Source: Nostoc sp. UHCC 0302 (GTDB lineage: Bacteria > Cyanobacteriota > Cyanobacteriia > Cyanobacteriales > Nostocaceae). From it: DNA of 64,000 bases. The translations under genes and the position numbers were made by a program. The stretch covers positions 7,914,001 through 7,978,000 of the forward strand of contig NZ_CP151099.1 of the NCBI RefSeq assembly GCF_038096175.1. The letters are read 5' to 3'. Positions within the stretch are counted from its first letter, which is position 1, and the number at the start of each line of letters is the position of its first letter. Below the pieces are notes generated by a model. The model was not told where the DNA came from. It was given only the letters and a program-made list of their open reading frames with translations, and made no database searches. Positions 35,244-43,561 of the stretch are shown in pieces.

Positions 35244-35509
35244 TGCTGGGTAATAGCTTGGTCAATAGCTTGTAAGTCTTGCTCTAAGTCAGCTACGGTG
35301 TAGGGTAGGTAAGCTTCATAGGTTTTAAGAAAAGCATCGGTAGCTAGTCGAGAAGAAAGATTTAACAGACGTTGAACTTGAGCAGTAGAAATTTGTTGAT
35401 GGCGATAAGCTTCAACCACTAGAGATTCTAAGGCGCGGCGAGAAAGTTGGTCAGGGGTATTAGCGAGTTGATGGGCAATGTCATCGGGTATTTCGATGGT
35501 AATTTGCAT
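35240..35509 (-). CDS. UPF0175 antitoxin
   Basis: An 89-residue DNA-binding antitoxin partner for the DUF3368 toxin. An N-terminal strand and helix (MQITIEIPDDIAHQLANT) is followed by an HTH-like stretch (LVVEAYRHQQISTAQVQRLL) and a toxin-binding tail (EAYLPYTVADLEQDLQAIDQ). Expected to repress its own operon as well as hold the toxin. First gene of the pair; overlaps it by 4 bases. Confidence 0.87.
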   Translation of the reverse strand: MQITIEIPDDIAHQLANTPDQLSRRALESLVVEAYRHQQISTAQVQRLLNLSSRLATDAFLKTYEAYLPYTVADLEQDLQAIDQAITQQ

Positions 35510-35599
35510 TTGCAGTGTACTTTAACGAATGTATGATGCTTATTTTTAAGAATAACTGAGCAGCATCATACATTTTTAGCAATGCTCCGGTTGGGCTAG

Positions 35600-35881
35600 G
35601 CGATCGCTGCTAAAATCAAACCACTTTACGAGTTATCCCTCAACAAGTGGTACTTTGATGACATTTACCACCGTGTTTTTGTCCTTGGCTTACGCCGCCT
35701 AGCCAGACAAGTCATGGAAGTGGATTTCCGCGTTGTCGATGGTGCTGTTAACCTCACAGGCTTTTTTACCCTTGTTAGTGGTGAAGGTCTGAAATACCTA
35801 GAAAACGGTCGCGCTCAATTCTATGCCTTGATAGTGTTTGGCGCTGTTTTGGGTTTAGTGATTGTCTTTGGTGTTACTTGA
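35600..35881 (+). pseudogene. Duplicated 3' end of ndhF
   Basis: Matches 34039-34320 of ndhF at a constant offset of 1561 bases with only a handful of substitutions and no indel; it encodes the last 93 codons of NdhF, ending GVT and TGA instead of TAA. It begins exactly at the HIP1 octamer GCGATCGC and has no start codon, so it is a fragment. The ndhF terminator is also repeated after it. See the finding on the duplication. Confidence 0.95.
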
Positions 35882-35895
35882 TTTATGTAGAACCA

Positions 35896-36013
35896 GGGCG
35901 AATAGAATTCGCGGCTACACAAACGAAGTCCGCCTGCGCGGACTAAGGAAAAATTAAATTTTTGAAACCCACCTTCGTGGGTTTTGCCTGTGTAGACGCG
36001 GTTTCTAACCGCC
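35896..36013. repeat. Dispersed repeat inside the duplicated ndhF trailer
   Basis: About 118 bases (GGCGAATAGAATTCGCGGCT ... GTAGACGCGGTTTCTAACCG) containing several dyads (GAATTCGC, GTCCGCC..GCGCGGAC, AAACCCACC..GGGTTT). It is absent after the first ndhF copy, so it entered the second copy later. The sequence style is that of a common Nostoc intergenic element. Confidence 0.75.
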
Positions 36014-36032
36014 CTTTTACTCAAGTTTTTTA

Positions 36033-36060
36033 GGAGCCTAATTTAGACTCCTTTTTTTTT
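36033..36060 (+). terminator. ndhF terminator (copy 2)
   Basis: GGAGCCTAATTTAGACTCC followed by a T run, the same design as the terminator at 34363-34387 but with one C-A mismatch in the stem. Confidence 0.75.
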
Positions 36061-36076
36061 GCTGATAGTCAGCAAT

Positions 36077-36280
36077 TTAAAGATTAAAGCCTTCTTTTAC
36101 ATCATTTGGTGGTTCAAACATAATCTCAAAACCTCCGTTGGGAATAGTTCGACGCAAAAATCTTAAATGGTCGTCTGCATCTTGGCGGTTAGCAAAACGG
36201 GCGACGGTGTGAGATTGGGTAATCACTACAGTTTTTACTATCACCCAAGGATGATTTTGGGCAATAACTGGTTTTATCAT
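36077..36280 (-). CDS. Small conserved protein of unknown function
   Basis: A 67-residue frame (MIKPVIAQNHPWVIVKTVVI ... ARFANRQDADDHLRFLRRTI ... GFEIMFEPPND) resembling a recurrent small cyanobacterial protein with a beta-strand start and a DADDHLRFLRR helix. No catalytic motif. It lies between the duplicated ndhF end and the next minus-strand unknown gene. I consider it a real gene because of its balanced composition and family resemblance, not because a function is known. Confidence 0.65.
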   Translation of the reverse strand: MIKPVIAQNHPWVIVKTVVITQSHTVARFANRQDADDHLRFLRRTIPNGGFEIMFEPPNDVKEGFNL

Positions 36281-36311
36281 GGTGAATGTCTCCTTTTGTT
36301 AGGGAGCCAAG

Positions 36312-36350
36312 AGCCAGCAGGAAGCCTCGGAAACTTATTTGCTGGCTTTT
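36312..36350 (+). ncRNA. Possible small structured RNA or hairpin
   Basis: AGCCAGCA (36312-36319) pairs with TGCTGGCT (36340-36347) around a 20-base loop containing CCTCGGAAACTT, then TTT. The exposed GGAAAC loop is reminiscent of Yfr2-type cyanobacterial RNAs, but the match is partial, so this is only a candidate. Confidence 0.25.
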
Positions 36351-36424
36351 GACAAGATTTGTAATTTTGTTGCTGGGTTGCTGTAAGTGTGAGTGTGTTT
36401 TCATCGCTTCTAAACACTCTCATC

Positions 36425-36814
36425 TCATAGATTTTGTGGTAAAAGCTGGGTTGCATCATGGTCGTGAAGTCCTGGGACAACTAGCCATAGCCACATCCGG
36501 CATTTGAACAAGCGCAATGATAGAAGTTCTTCAGGGAATTTTTGATTTCTGTGACCTTGCCAGTGTCCAAGGTGTGCAAGTTGTTGTTTGGCGCAGGTTG
36601 GGCAGAGGTCGCCTGGTTTTCCTTTGTCGATGGTGTAGTTTGAGTCTTCAGGATTGAGAGGTTTAATTCCAGGAAAGCGCCCTGCTTGGGAATGGGGGCA
36701 GGGTTTGCCGTCAAGTTCTGCGGGGATGATGCCAGTACAAATTAGGCTGTCGGGGTATACGTTGCCGTCCGGGGAGAGGAAGAGGGCTTTGGGTTCGGTG
36801 TTTTGAATATTCAT
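36425..36814 (-). CDS. Unknown Cys-containing protein
   Basis: A 129-residue frame with PHSQAGRFPGIKPLNPED, a CPTC knuckle (LCPTCAKQQLAHLGHWQG) and Cys in ICTG and KPCPH, consistent with a zinc-binding fold. The last 30 residues (LLSLRLFKCRMWLWLVVPGL) look less like a folded domain. A second minus-strand frame at 36481-36714 overlaps it; this one is preferred because of its length and cysteine pattern. It is downstream, on the same strand, of the HTH gene of the modification system. Function unknown. Confidence 0.55.
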   Translation of the reverse strand: MNIQNTEPKALFLSPDGNVYPDSLICTGIIPAELDGKPCPHSQAGRFPGIKPLNPEDSNYTIDKGKPGDLCPTCAKQQLAHLGHWQGHRNQKFPEELLSLRLFKCRMWLWLVVPGLHDHDATQLLPQNL

Positions 36815-36883
36815 GCTTGACTACTGCCAGAAGCAAATGCTATCCTGACAATATAGTAAATTAATTACTAAAATGTCAATCAA

Positions 36884-37381
36884 CTAATCTGAATTTTCTG
36901 GCTTTTTCTCATATCTAAATCCAGCTGTTTCAGCCACCAATTCCAAATGTTTGGAGGTAGAGCGAGGTATTACATAAAGACTGTTTTCCCAATTACTGAC
37001 TGTTTTCTGACGCACCCCAAGCCTTTCTGCAAACTCTGCCTGTGTTAAACCCATGTGAAGACGCAGTGCTTTGATTAATTCGCCATTCCACACTACAGTG
37101 TCACCTTTAACCTGAACTTGAAAGTTATTAGGAGGTTTATAAAATTTTATTTGCTGCTTATCAAAATCAACTTCCTCAACACGATATCCTGCTTCTATCC
37201 AGGCTGAAGCTTGTAATGCGCCTTTGCTCCGATTACTCCACCAAGCCCGTTTACTTTTTGCTGAATTGGGCAAAGTATCTTTTATTAAAGTCTCAATTTC
37301 AGCAAATGATAAAGTTATTTCATTTTGAGCGCTGCCACGTAAAAATTCAAGGAGTGGCTGATATTTACTGCCCTCCTTCAT
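36884..37381 (-). CDS. DUF7662-like plus XRE-type HTH protein
   Basis: A 165-residue protein in two parts. Residues about 5-70 (KYQPLLEFLRGSAQNEITLS, FAEIETLIKDTLPNSAKSKR, AWWSNRS) match a small domain of unknown role (DUF7662 style); residues about 100-150 are a Cro/C1 helix-turn-helix (MGLTQAEFAERLGVRQKTVS). The start codon overlaps the hsdS stop by 4 bases, so it is translated as the third gene of an hsdM-hsdS-HTH operon. It could be the operon's controller protein or sense DNA or nucleotides through the N-terminal domain; both are inferences. Confidence 0.8.
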   Translation of the reverse strand: MKEGSKYQPLLEFLRGSAQNEITLSFAEIETLIKDTLPNSAKSKRAWWSNRSKGALQASAWIEAGYRVEEVDFDKQQIKFYKPPNNFQVQVKGDTVVWNGELIKALRLHMGLTQAEFAERLGVRQKTVSNWENSLYVIPRSTSKHLELVAETAGFRYEKKPENSD

Positions 37382-38835
37382 GTCACTTCTTCTTCTCCTA
37401 ATATCATGCGTTCAACACGAGCTTTTGCTTCAGTCAGCAAGTATTCAGCTTCGGTATACAGATGATTTGCTTCATTACGTCGTCTGTTTAATTCATCTAC
37501 GATTACTTGCTGAATTTCCATAGACGGTAAGGGAACGCGTAGATGTTGCAAGTCTTCTGCATAAAGGTGAGCAGTTTGACCTCTAGACATTCGGTTGATA
37601 AGCTCTTGAATAGGTTTAGTGATAAAACAAGTAAGTAAGTATTCTGGAAGTACAATTTTATGATTAACTCGAACAATAATTAACTCACCAACTGCCATAC
37701 ATTGATCAACATATTCAATAGGAATATCTCTTACCAAACCAAAACTTCCACCAATATAATCCAACTGATGAGAGGCTGAAAGTAAAAGTAAATCTCCATC
37801 TTTTACGTATGCTTTTTTAGATTTTTGAAAAAATGTTCTTGATGTAAAAGCTACTTTATTCCATTCAATTTGCCAATTTTTTGTAAGACTGGAAACTTTT
37901 ATTACTACACAGCCATTTTCCGTATAACTGTCTTTAGCAGGAGTTAATCCATTTACTATGTTTATGCAAATCTCAGACAAGTTTTTTGTTGGATATATTG
38001 AATTTTCTATTATCTGCTCTAACTGAGTATAGAATGGTAAAAAATAACGGACATCAAAGCGATTTAATTGTGCTCGCCTAATGATAAATCTATTTTGACT
38101 TCCTGGTAAAACATTTTTAATTCCAATTACTTTAATTACATACTCTTGGATTCCTAAAATTAAGTTCTGTGCTGCTACTAACTTTTCTTGATGTGTAGAA
38201 TAAGCACTCTGTATTATTTGAGCAATAAGGTCTTGAACAGGTTTAGGGGGAACAGGAATTATAAACTCTCCAACTTCAGATAAATTTAATTCTGGTCTTG
38301 TTGTTCTATGCCCTAATCTAATAGCTTGAAATTCACCTAATTGAGAATTAATAAATGTTGCAACATAATGAGGATTTATTTCTTTTGAAAGTTCTAAACC
38401 AACAATATGACCTGTAATATTACCTTCTTTTAGACTTTCAGGAAATACAGCAGCAGTCCCAAGTCTACCCGCTATTGTTATCAAAAGATTTCCTGGAACT
38501 ACACGGCTACGAATCAATTCATTGTGTTTTTCTTGAGATATGTATTTAAGTTCATCTAAAAAAATTCCTGAAGGTAGAACATCCTTAACTCTAATGTAAG
38601 GTATTATTCCATTATCCTGATACATATCAACTTTACGATTACTACCAAAAGGCCCGTCAAACATCCGGTTACTTAATTCCTTTAATGAATGAAGAGGATA
38701 TGGACATTCATGCAACTTTTTAAATAGAAATTGAAACTTAGGTTGATAAAATTCAACAAAAAGTTTCTTTCTAGTCAAATCACTTGATTTAACTAGAAAT
38801 CGCTTTATATCATATTTATTAATATCCATTACCAT
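37378..38835 (-). CDS. hsdS: Type I-like specificity subunit HsdS
   Basis: A 485-residue DNA-recognition subunit for the adjacent methyltransferase. It has two target-recognition domains, each followed by a long helical spacer: TRD1 about 40-190 (LSNRMFDGPFGSNRKVDMY, GHIVGLELSKEINPHYVATF) with spacer about 193-235 (PVPPKPVQDLIAQIIQSAYS), and TRD2 about 250-430 (NIVNGLTPAKDSYTENGCVV, SRGQTAHLYAEDLQHLRVPL) with its spacer (QQVIVDELNRRRNEANHLYT). The two TRDs imply a two-part recognition site. Overlaps hsdM by 7 bases and the HTH gene by 4, so one operon. Confidence 0.88.
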   Translation of the reverse strand: MVMDINKYDIKRFLVKSSDLTRKKLFVEFYQPKFQFLFKKLHECPYPLHSLKELSNRMFDGPFGSNRKVDMYQDNGIIPYIRVKDVLPSGIFLDELKYISQEKHNELIRSRVVPGNLLITIAGRLGTAAVFPESLKEGNITGHIVGLELSKEINPHYVATFINSQLGEFQAIRLGHRTTRPELNLSEVGEFIIPVPPKPVQDLIAQIIQSAYSTHQEKLVAAQNLILGIQEYVIKVIGIKNVLPGSQNRFIIRRAQLNRFDVRYFLPFYTQLEQIIENSIYPTKNLSEICINIVNGLTPAKDSYTENGCVVIKVSSLTKNWQIEWNKVAFTSRTFFQKSKKAYVKDGDLLLLSASHQLDYIGGSFGLVRDIPIEYVDQCMAVGELIIVRVNHKIVLPEYLLTCFITKPIQELINRMSRGQTAHLYAEDLQHLRVPLPSMEIQQVIVDELNRRRNEANHLYTEAEYLLTEAKARVERMILGEEEVT

Positions 38836-40877
38836 CCTGCTAGATTTTCAAAATCTGTAACTGTTTCTACTACTTCAATAGGGAAATGTGCCTTTTCTTC
38901 AGGTACAGTAAAACGACCTGTTGCATCATAACCAATGTCATCAATTCGAGCCATGTAAACGTTGTAATCTTCACCTGTTTCGACAAGTACTTGTCCTATT
39001 TCTAACTGTCCTTCAGCTAATAAAGGTATTTTCCGTTTTTCTAAAATAACTATGCTAGTTTTAACGCCTGCACCATAAGGCGCAAATGTTTCTTGTGGTA
39101 AACTAATAACTGCTTTTAATCTTGCCCAACGTAAAACCCAATCTCTAATATCCTGCATTGAACTATTAGCCAATACTCCATCAGGTAAAACAATGGCTAG
39201 CTTTCCATTGGGTGCAAGATATTCCAAACAACGATTAAGAAAAGCTACTTCTTGGGGAATACTTTTAACAACCTTGCCCTTTTTCTTACTCACCCCATCT
39301 CGTCCAGCAAAATCCTTTAGAACACTTTCATTCGTTAATTTAGAACCAAATGGAGGATTAGTTAAAATCATCGTCAACCCTCCCAGATAAAACCCAGGAC
39401 GTTCTGGAAGCCCCTCTGTAATTCCTCCTGTAATGCTACCCAATCGCTCCAGCGAATCCATTACCTTTAAATCGGCATATTGTGCGCCATTCATTAAAGT
39501 ATTAACTCGCGCTACGTGCATCACATTTCGAGAATATTCAGCACCAAATAAATGATTATCTCGAAACTTGATAAACTCTTCCGTTGGTTCTTCAGGATTA
39601 ATCCCTTCAGCACTACCACCATTATTTGCTATTGCTTTTACATACTCCTGCTTACGCACATAATCTAAAACGTGTGTTAACATCCGCGCTGAACCGCAAG
39701 CAGGATCGCCAACATAATCATTTACTGTAGGTTGCAAAATTCCCACCATTAAATTAATTACAGGTGTAGGTGTGAAATATTGCCCTAAATCATCGCGGAA
39801 AGTCTTACTCAGAAAATCCTCAAACACCCCACCTTTGACATCTGCTGAAGATTTTCGCAAACTCCAAGGCTGTAAACGCTTGACGATTTCCATTGTGGTG
39901 TGAGGCTTGAATTGCAACACATCAGCCTCATTAAATGCTAATCGTGCCGAAAGATCGTCACCAAATTTTTTTGCTAAAGTTTCACGTTCCCACTGCTTCG
40001 CTTTCTCAAAAGTTTCTCTGACTTGAATTAATAGACGTTCTGGGTCAGTTTCATTACTTACACTAAACACATAAGCTCGTTGTTCACCTGTTTGCTTTAC
40101 CAAGTCTACTGTTGCTTGCTCGTCGTACCACTTAGCAAACAAGAATTTAACCATTGCATCAACGGCTTCTTGTGGCTGCAAACCCTCGTTATCTCTCAGA
40201 ATAGAGTGACAACCAGAACGCGTATCTCCCAAAACCTCCCGAAACCTATCACGGGTTAGGGGCGTGAGTCCTGTTTGAATCCCATCTGGTTCACTGGGAT
40301 TAAGAATTACAGTATAAAAACTGTGCTTTGCGGCTTCACGGGCGCTTTCATACTTCTGTAAATCACCAATTATTTCTAACTTTCTTGGATATTCAAGGTC
40401 ACGACGATAAATTACTGTATGTTTACCACTGGTTAAAATCGCATAACGGGCAGATGGTGAAGCACTCATGTAAGCATTGAGTCGATTAAGATGATCGACC
40501 CAACCTTCGCCCTCAGTCCCGCCAACTTTTTTACTTGGTTCCATAGCCTCCACCATAATGAAGGCTACATCCAAATTACCTATAGAATCAGCATAACGGT
40601 CATCGTAAACTACAAGGTCTGCCCGTCCTTGATAGCGTCGCCCACCTTGATGAGTTCCCTCGGCAAAATCTGAATTTAGTTCTAGTTCCATTGCCTCTAG
40701 TGGAACACCGTACTTTTCTACTAAAATCTGAAGCGCCCACATCGTCACAGGGTCTTCTGCTGGACGCACATAAGAACCATCAGCTTTAAATAACTTCTGT
40801 AGATTTATATGCTGGCGATAGTCCTGTGGTATGTTAGCCGGATTTTGGTAAGGATTAGTGAAATCGGAGAAAGGCAT
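38829..40877 (-). CDS. N6-adenine methyltransferase with HSDR_N-like N-terminus
   Basis: A 682-residue protein. Residues about 45-190 resemble the type I R-subunit N-terminal nuclease fold: strand with Asp87 (GRADLVVYDD) and Glu110 in FIMVEAMEPSKK, where the usual E-x-K is E-A-M, so the catalytic lysine is missing at its normal place. Residues about 355-600 are an HsdM-type MTase: motif I DPACGSARM (391-399) and catalytic NPPF (507-510). Fusion of a nuclease-type domain to an MTase with a separate S subunit resembles BcgI-like systems. No HsdR gene lies in the window. First gene of the hsdM-hsdS-HTH operon. Confidence 0.88.
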   Translation of the reverse strand: MPFSDFTNPYQNPANIPQDYRQHINLQKLFKADGSYVRPAEDPVTMWALQILVEKYGVPLEAMELELNSDFAEGTHQGGRRYQGRADLVVYDDRYADSIGNLDVAFIMVEAMEPSKKVGGTEGEGWVDHLNRLNAYMSASPSARYAILTSGKHTVIYRRDLEYPRKLEIIGDLQKYESAREAAKHSFYTVILNPSEPDGIQTGLTPLTRDRFREVLGDTRSGCHSILRDNEGLQPQEAVDAMVKFLFAKWYDEQATVDLVKQTGEQRAYVFSVSNETDPERLLIQVRETFEKAKQWERETLAKKFGDDLSARLAFNEADVLQFKPHTTMEIVKRLQPWSLRKSSADVKGGVFEDFLSKTFRDDLGQYFTPTPVINLMVGILQPTVNDYVGDPACGSARMLTHVLDYVRKQEYVKAIANNGGSAEGINPEEPTEEFIKFRDNHLFGAEYSRNVMHVARVNTLMNGAQYADLKVMDSLERLGSITGGITEGLPERPGFYLGGLTMILTNPPFGSKLTNESVLKDFAGRDGVSKKKGKVVKSIPQEVAFLNRCLEYLAPNGKLAIVLPDGVLANSSMQDIRDWVLRWARLKAVISLPQETFAPYGAGVKTSIVILEKRKIPLLAEGQLEIGQVLVETGEDYNVYMARIDDIGYDATGRFTVPEEKAHFPIEVVETVTDFENLAGW

Positions 40878-40958
40878 GAAGTTATTGCTATAGGAGACAG
40901 ACTACACAGTAGATAAATGATATGGTATTGTGGGCGATCGCGCTTTATCTATGTACAG

Positions 40959-41285
40959 CTATGTCTTTTTAATTGCATCTTCAATTTCTTCTAAGCTCAC
41001 ATCTGTCTGATCCGATTTTGCATAAATGAGTAGAAGTAAGACACATTCAGGTGAGACAACCTGATAAATCACCCGATATCCACCACTTTTGCCCGTCGGG
41101 ATATCACTGTTTTTTGCTCTAACTTTAAAAACGGTCAAGTCTATCCCAGAAATTTGATCGCCGATAAAATTCCCAACCTGTAGCTGATCAATAATGGGTT
41201 GAATGTCAATTTGAATTTGGCGATAACGTTTAGTCAGAGTTTTGAGACGGCGCTTGAAGGGAGGTGTAAAGCGGACTTCTGCCAT
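40959..41285 (-). CDS. RelE/ParE-family toxin
   Basis: A 108-residue toxin of the RelE superfamily (MAEVRFTPPFKRRLKTLTKR, IYQVVSPECVLLLLIYAKSD), expected to cut mRNA on the ribosome or block gyrase. A core basic region and the C-terminal Tyr/Lys segment are present. The upstream antitoxin gene ends 4 bases before it on the same strand, so the two form one operon. It lies at the right part of the accessory island between ndhF and ndhD. Confidence 0.85.
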   Translation of the reverse strand: MAEVRFTPPFKRRLKTLTKRYRQIQIDIQPIIDQLQVGNFIGDQISGIDLTVFKVRAKNSDIPTGKSGGYRVIYQVVSPECVLLLLIYAKSDQTDVSLEEIEDAIKKT

Positions 41286-41289
41286 AAAT

Positions 41290-41547
41290 CTAGGCTTCGA
41301 TATCGTCCCAAAGCTCTGAAACTGGGAAAGTTTGTCCTCCTGCTGCTTGTCTTACGGACTCTTGCAAGTCGGCTAATATTTGTGCTTTTGGCTCTTGTTC
41401 ATCAATCCAAGCTAAACCACTGACGTTATCAGAATTTATGGAACTTATAAGCTGTTGCCAAAGTTCTATAGGGACGAGTACATCTGTTGTTTGTCCCTCT
41501 ATGTTGGTGACATAACGAATCTGGCTTTCAATTTGTGCGATTATCAT
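41290..41547 (-). CDS. Antitoxin paired with RelE-type toxin
   Basis: An 85-residue acidic protein (IESQIRYVTNIEGQTTDVLV, PIELWQQLISSINSD, ELWDDIEA) with a Phd/prevent-host-death-like start and an acidic tail. Four bases separate it from the RelE-type toxin, a typical antitoxin-first order. Family assignment rests mostly on position and composition. Confidence 0.75.
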   Translation of the reverse strand: MIIAQIESQIRYVTNIEGQTTDVLVPIELWQQLISSINSDNVSGLAWIDEQEPKAQILADLQESVRQAAGGQTFPVSELWDDIEA

Positions 41548-41910
41548 AGGGTTATTTCTCCTGTCATGCTTTTTTGCACCAAATTGCTTTTTTCAACAAC
41601 CACCAAACAGCATCGTGTATTTTTAGCAATAGGTTGGGCTATGCGTAGACGCAGAGTGGCTTGTCGTAGACATCGCACCACTAAAGTATGATTTTAGCGG
41701 CTTTTTTAGGGTAAATTTTTGACTTTACTGGGAGTATCACAACACACATTTCGCACCCCCAAATGTCAAAAAAAGACTCCCAAAATAAAAAATAGGGAAT
41801 TGCCAATTTAATTAAATCAACCTAACGTTGAAGGTCAAACTCCCGAAAAGCTGCTACTTAATAGCTAGTGAGTTCTTGCCAAACATGATTTTGATAGCAG
41901 AAGAATTGCG
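41548..41910. other. Island edge and ndhD upstream region
   Basis: No gene. From left: a 34-base motif (41608-41641) also present at 35561-35599; dispersed-repeat sequence up to about 41690; an inverted repeat TGGGAGT (41729-41735)/ACTCCCA (41776-41782) with A-rich flanks that could act as a leader attenuator; then about 120 bases before the ndhD start that should hold its promoter. Confidence 0.6.
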
Positions 41911-43488
41911 ATGAATACAGCTCATTTCCCGTGGCTGACGACGATTATTCTGTTTCCGATCGCCGCGTCACTACTTACACCCATCATCCCAGATAAAGAC
42001 GGCAAAACAGTACGCTGGTATGCCTTAATTGTCGGATTGATTGATTTTGCACTGATTGTTTATGCTTTTTATACCCAGTACGACTTTGCCAATCCAGATT
42101 TACAGTTGGTAGAAAGTTACTCTTGGGTTCCGCAACTAGATTTGAAATGGTCGGTAGGGGCAGATGGCTTGTCTATGCCCCTAATTATTTTGACAGGATT
42201 CATTACCACCCTGGCAACTCTAGCAGCTTGGCCAGTGACACTCAAGCCTAGGCTATTCTACTTTTTGCTTTTGGCGATGTATGGCGGTCAAATTGCCGTG
42301 TTCGCCGTCCAGGATATGTTGTTGTTTTTCCTGGTGTGGGAACTAGAATTGATTCCGGTTTACCTGCTGCTAGCAATTTGGGGAGGGAAAAAGCGGCAAT
42401 ATGCAGCTACCAAGTTTATTTTGTATACTGCTGGTGGTTCGCTGTTTATTTTGATAGGCGCTTTGACAATGGCGTTTTATGGCGATACAGTCACTTTTGA
42501 TATGCGATCGCTTGGCCTCAAAGACTACGCCCTAAATTTCCAACTTTTAATTTATGGTGGCTTCCTGATTGCCTACGCCGTCAAGTTGCCGATCATTCCC
42601 TTGCATACTTGGCTACCAGATGCCCACGGCGAAGCTACAGCCCCTGTGCATATGTTACTTGCAGGCATTTTGCTGAAAATGGGCGGTTACGCCTTAATTC
42701 GGATGAATGCCCAAATGCTACCCGATGCTCACGCTTATTTTGCGCCAGCCTTGGTAATTTTGGGGGTAGTTAACATTATCTACGCCGCTTTGACATCCTT
42801 TGCCCAGCGCAACCTCAAACGAAAAATTGCCTACTCCTCTATTTCTCACATGGGCTTTGTACTCATTGGTATTGCCACCTTCACTGATTTAGGATTGAGT
42901 GGGGCAGTGTTACAAATGGTTTCTCATGGGTTAATTGGGGCGAGTTTGTTCTTCCTTGTAGGTGCGACTTACGACCGGACACACACCCTGATGTTGGATG
43001 AAATGGGCGGTGTCGGCAAGAGGATGCAGAAGATTTTTGCCATGTTCACCACCTGTTCTATGGCTTCTCTAGCTTTACCAGGGATGAGTGGTTTCGTAGC
43101 AGAGTTAATGGTATTTGTTGGCTTTGCTACTAGCGATGCTTATAGCTCCACATTCAAAGTTATTGTGGTCTTCTTGATGGCAGTTGGAGTAATTTTAACT
43201 CCGATTTATCTGCTCTCGATGTTGCGAGAAATTTTCTATGGGCAAGAGAACGAGGAATTAGTTGCTCATCAAGCTTTGATAGATGCTGAACCCAGAGAAG
43301 TATTTATCATCGCCTGTTTGTTAGTGCCAATTATTGGCATTGGTTTTTATCCAAAATTGCTGACTCAGATGTACGACTCTACAACTGTACAATTGACGGA
43401 AAGATTGCGTAATTCCGTGCCGACATTGGCACAGCAAAAAGAGGAAGCTCCTAAAGTTTCTTTGAATGCGCCGCTAATTGGTAATTAG
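41911..43488 (+). CDS. ndhD: NAD(P)H-quinone oxidoreductase subunit 4 (NdhD1)
   Basis: Antiporter-like proton-pumping subunit of NDH-1, 525 residues and about 14 helices. Diagnostic blocks: [17 protein letters not shown], the acidic helix [60 protein letters not shown]. The NdhD1 type works with NdhF1 in the respiratory/cyclic-flow complex. The sequence is intact and starts at ATG 41911 after a short AT-rich leader. It is normally the gene next to ndhF; both are on the same strand here but split by the island. Confidence 0.95.
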   Translation: MNTAHFPWLTTIILFPIAASLLTPIIPDKDGKTVRWYALIVGLIDFALIVYAFYTQYDFANPDLQLVESYSWVPQLDLKWSVGADGLSMPLIILTGFITTLATLAAWPVTLKPRLFYFLLLAMYGGQIAVFAVQDMLLFFLVWELELIPVYLLLAIWGGKKRQYAATKFILYTAGGSLFILIGALTMAFYGDTVTFDMRSLGLKDYALNFQLLIYGGFLIAYAVKLPIIPLHTWLPDAHGEATAPVHMLLAGILLKMGGYALIRMNAQMLPDAHAYFAPALVILGVVNIIYAALTSFAQRNLKRKIAYSSISHMGFVLIGIATFTDLGLSGAVLQMVSHGLIGASLFFLVGATYDRTHTLMLDEMGGVGKRMQKIFAMFTTCSMASLALPGMSGFVAELMVFVGFATSDAYSSTFKVIVVFLMAVGVILTPIYLLSMLREIFYGQENEELVAHQALIDAEPREVFIIACLLVPIIGIGFYPKLLTQMYDSTTVQLTERLRNSVPTLAQQKEEAPKVSLNAPLIGN

Positions 43489-43522
43489 CCAGCAATTCAT
43501 TTTTGAAATTTACCGGGCTTCA

Positions 43523-43550
43523 AGAGCAGGTTTTCTACCTGCTCTTTTTT
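43523..43550 (+). terminator. ndhD terminator
   Basis: AGAGCAGGT (43523-43531) pairs with ACCTGCTCT (43537-43545), then five Ts, 35 bases after ndhD. Confidence 0.92.
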
Positions 43551-43561
43551 GTATTTATTCT

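Noticed and set aside
36481-36714. Alternative 77-codon minus-strand frame
   Set aside because: Overlaps the 129-residue frame, which has the more coherent cysteine pattern.
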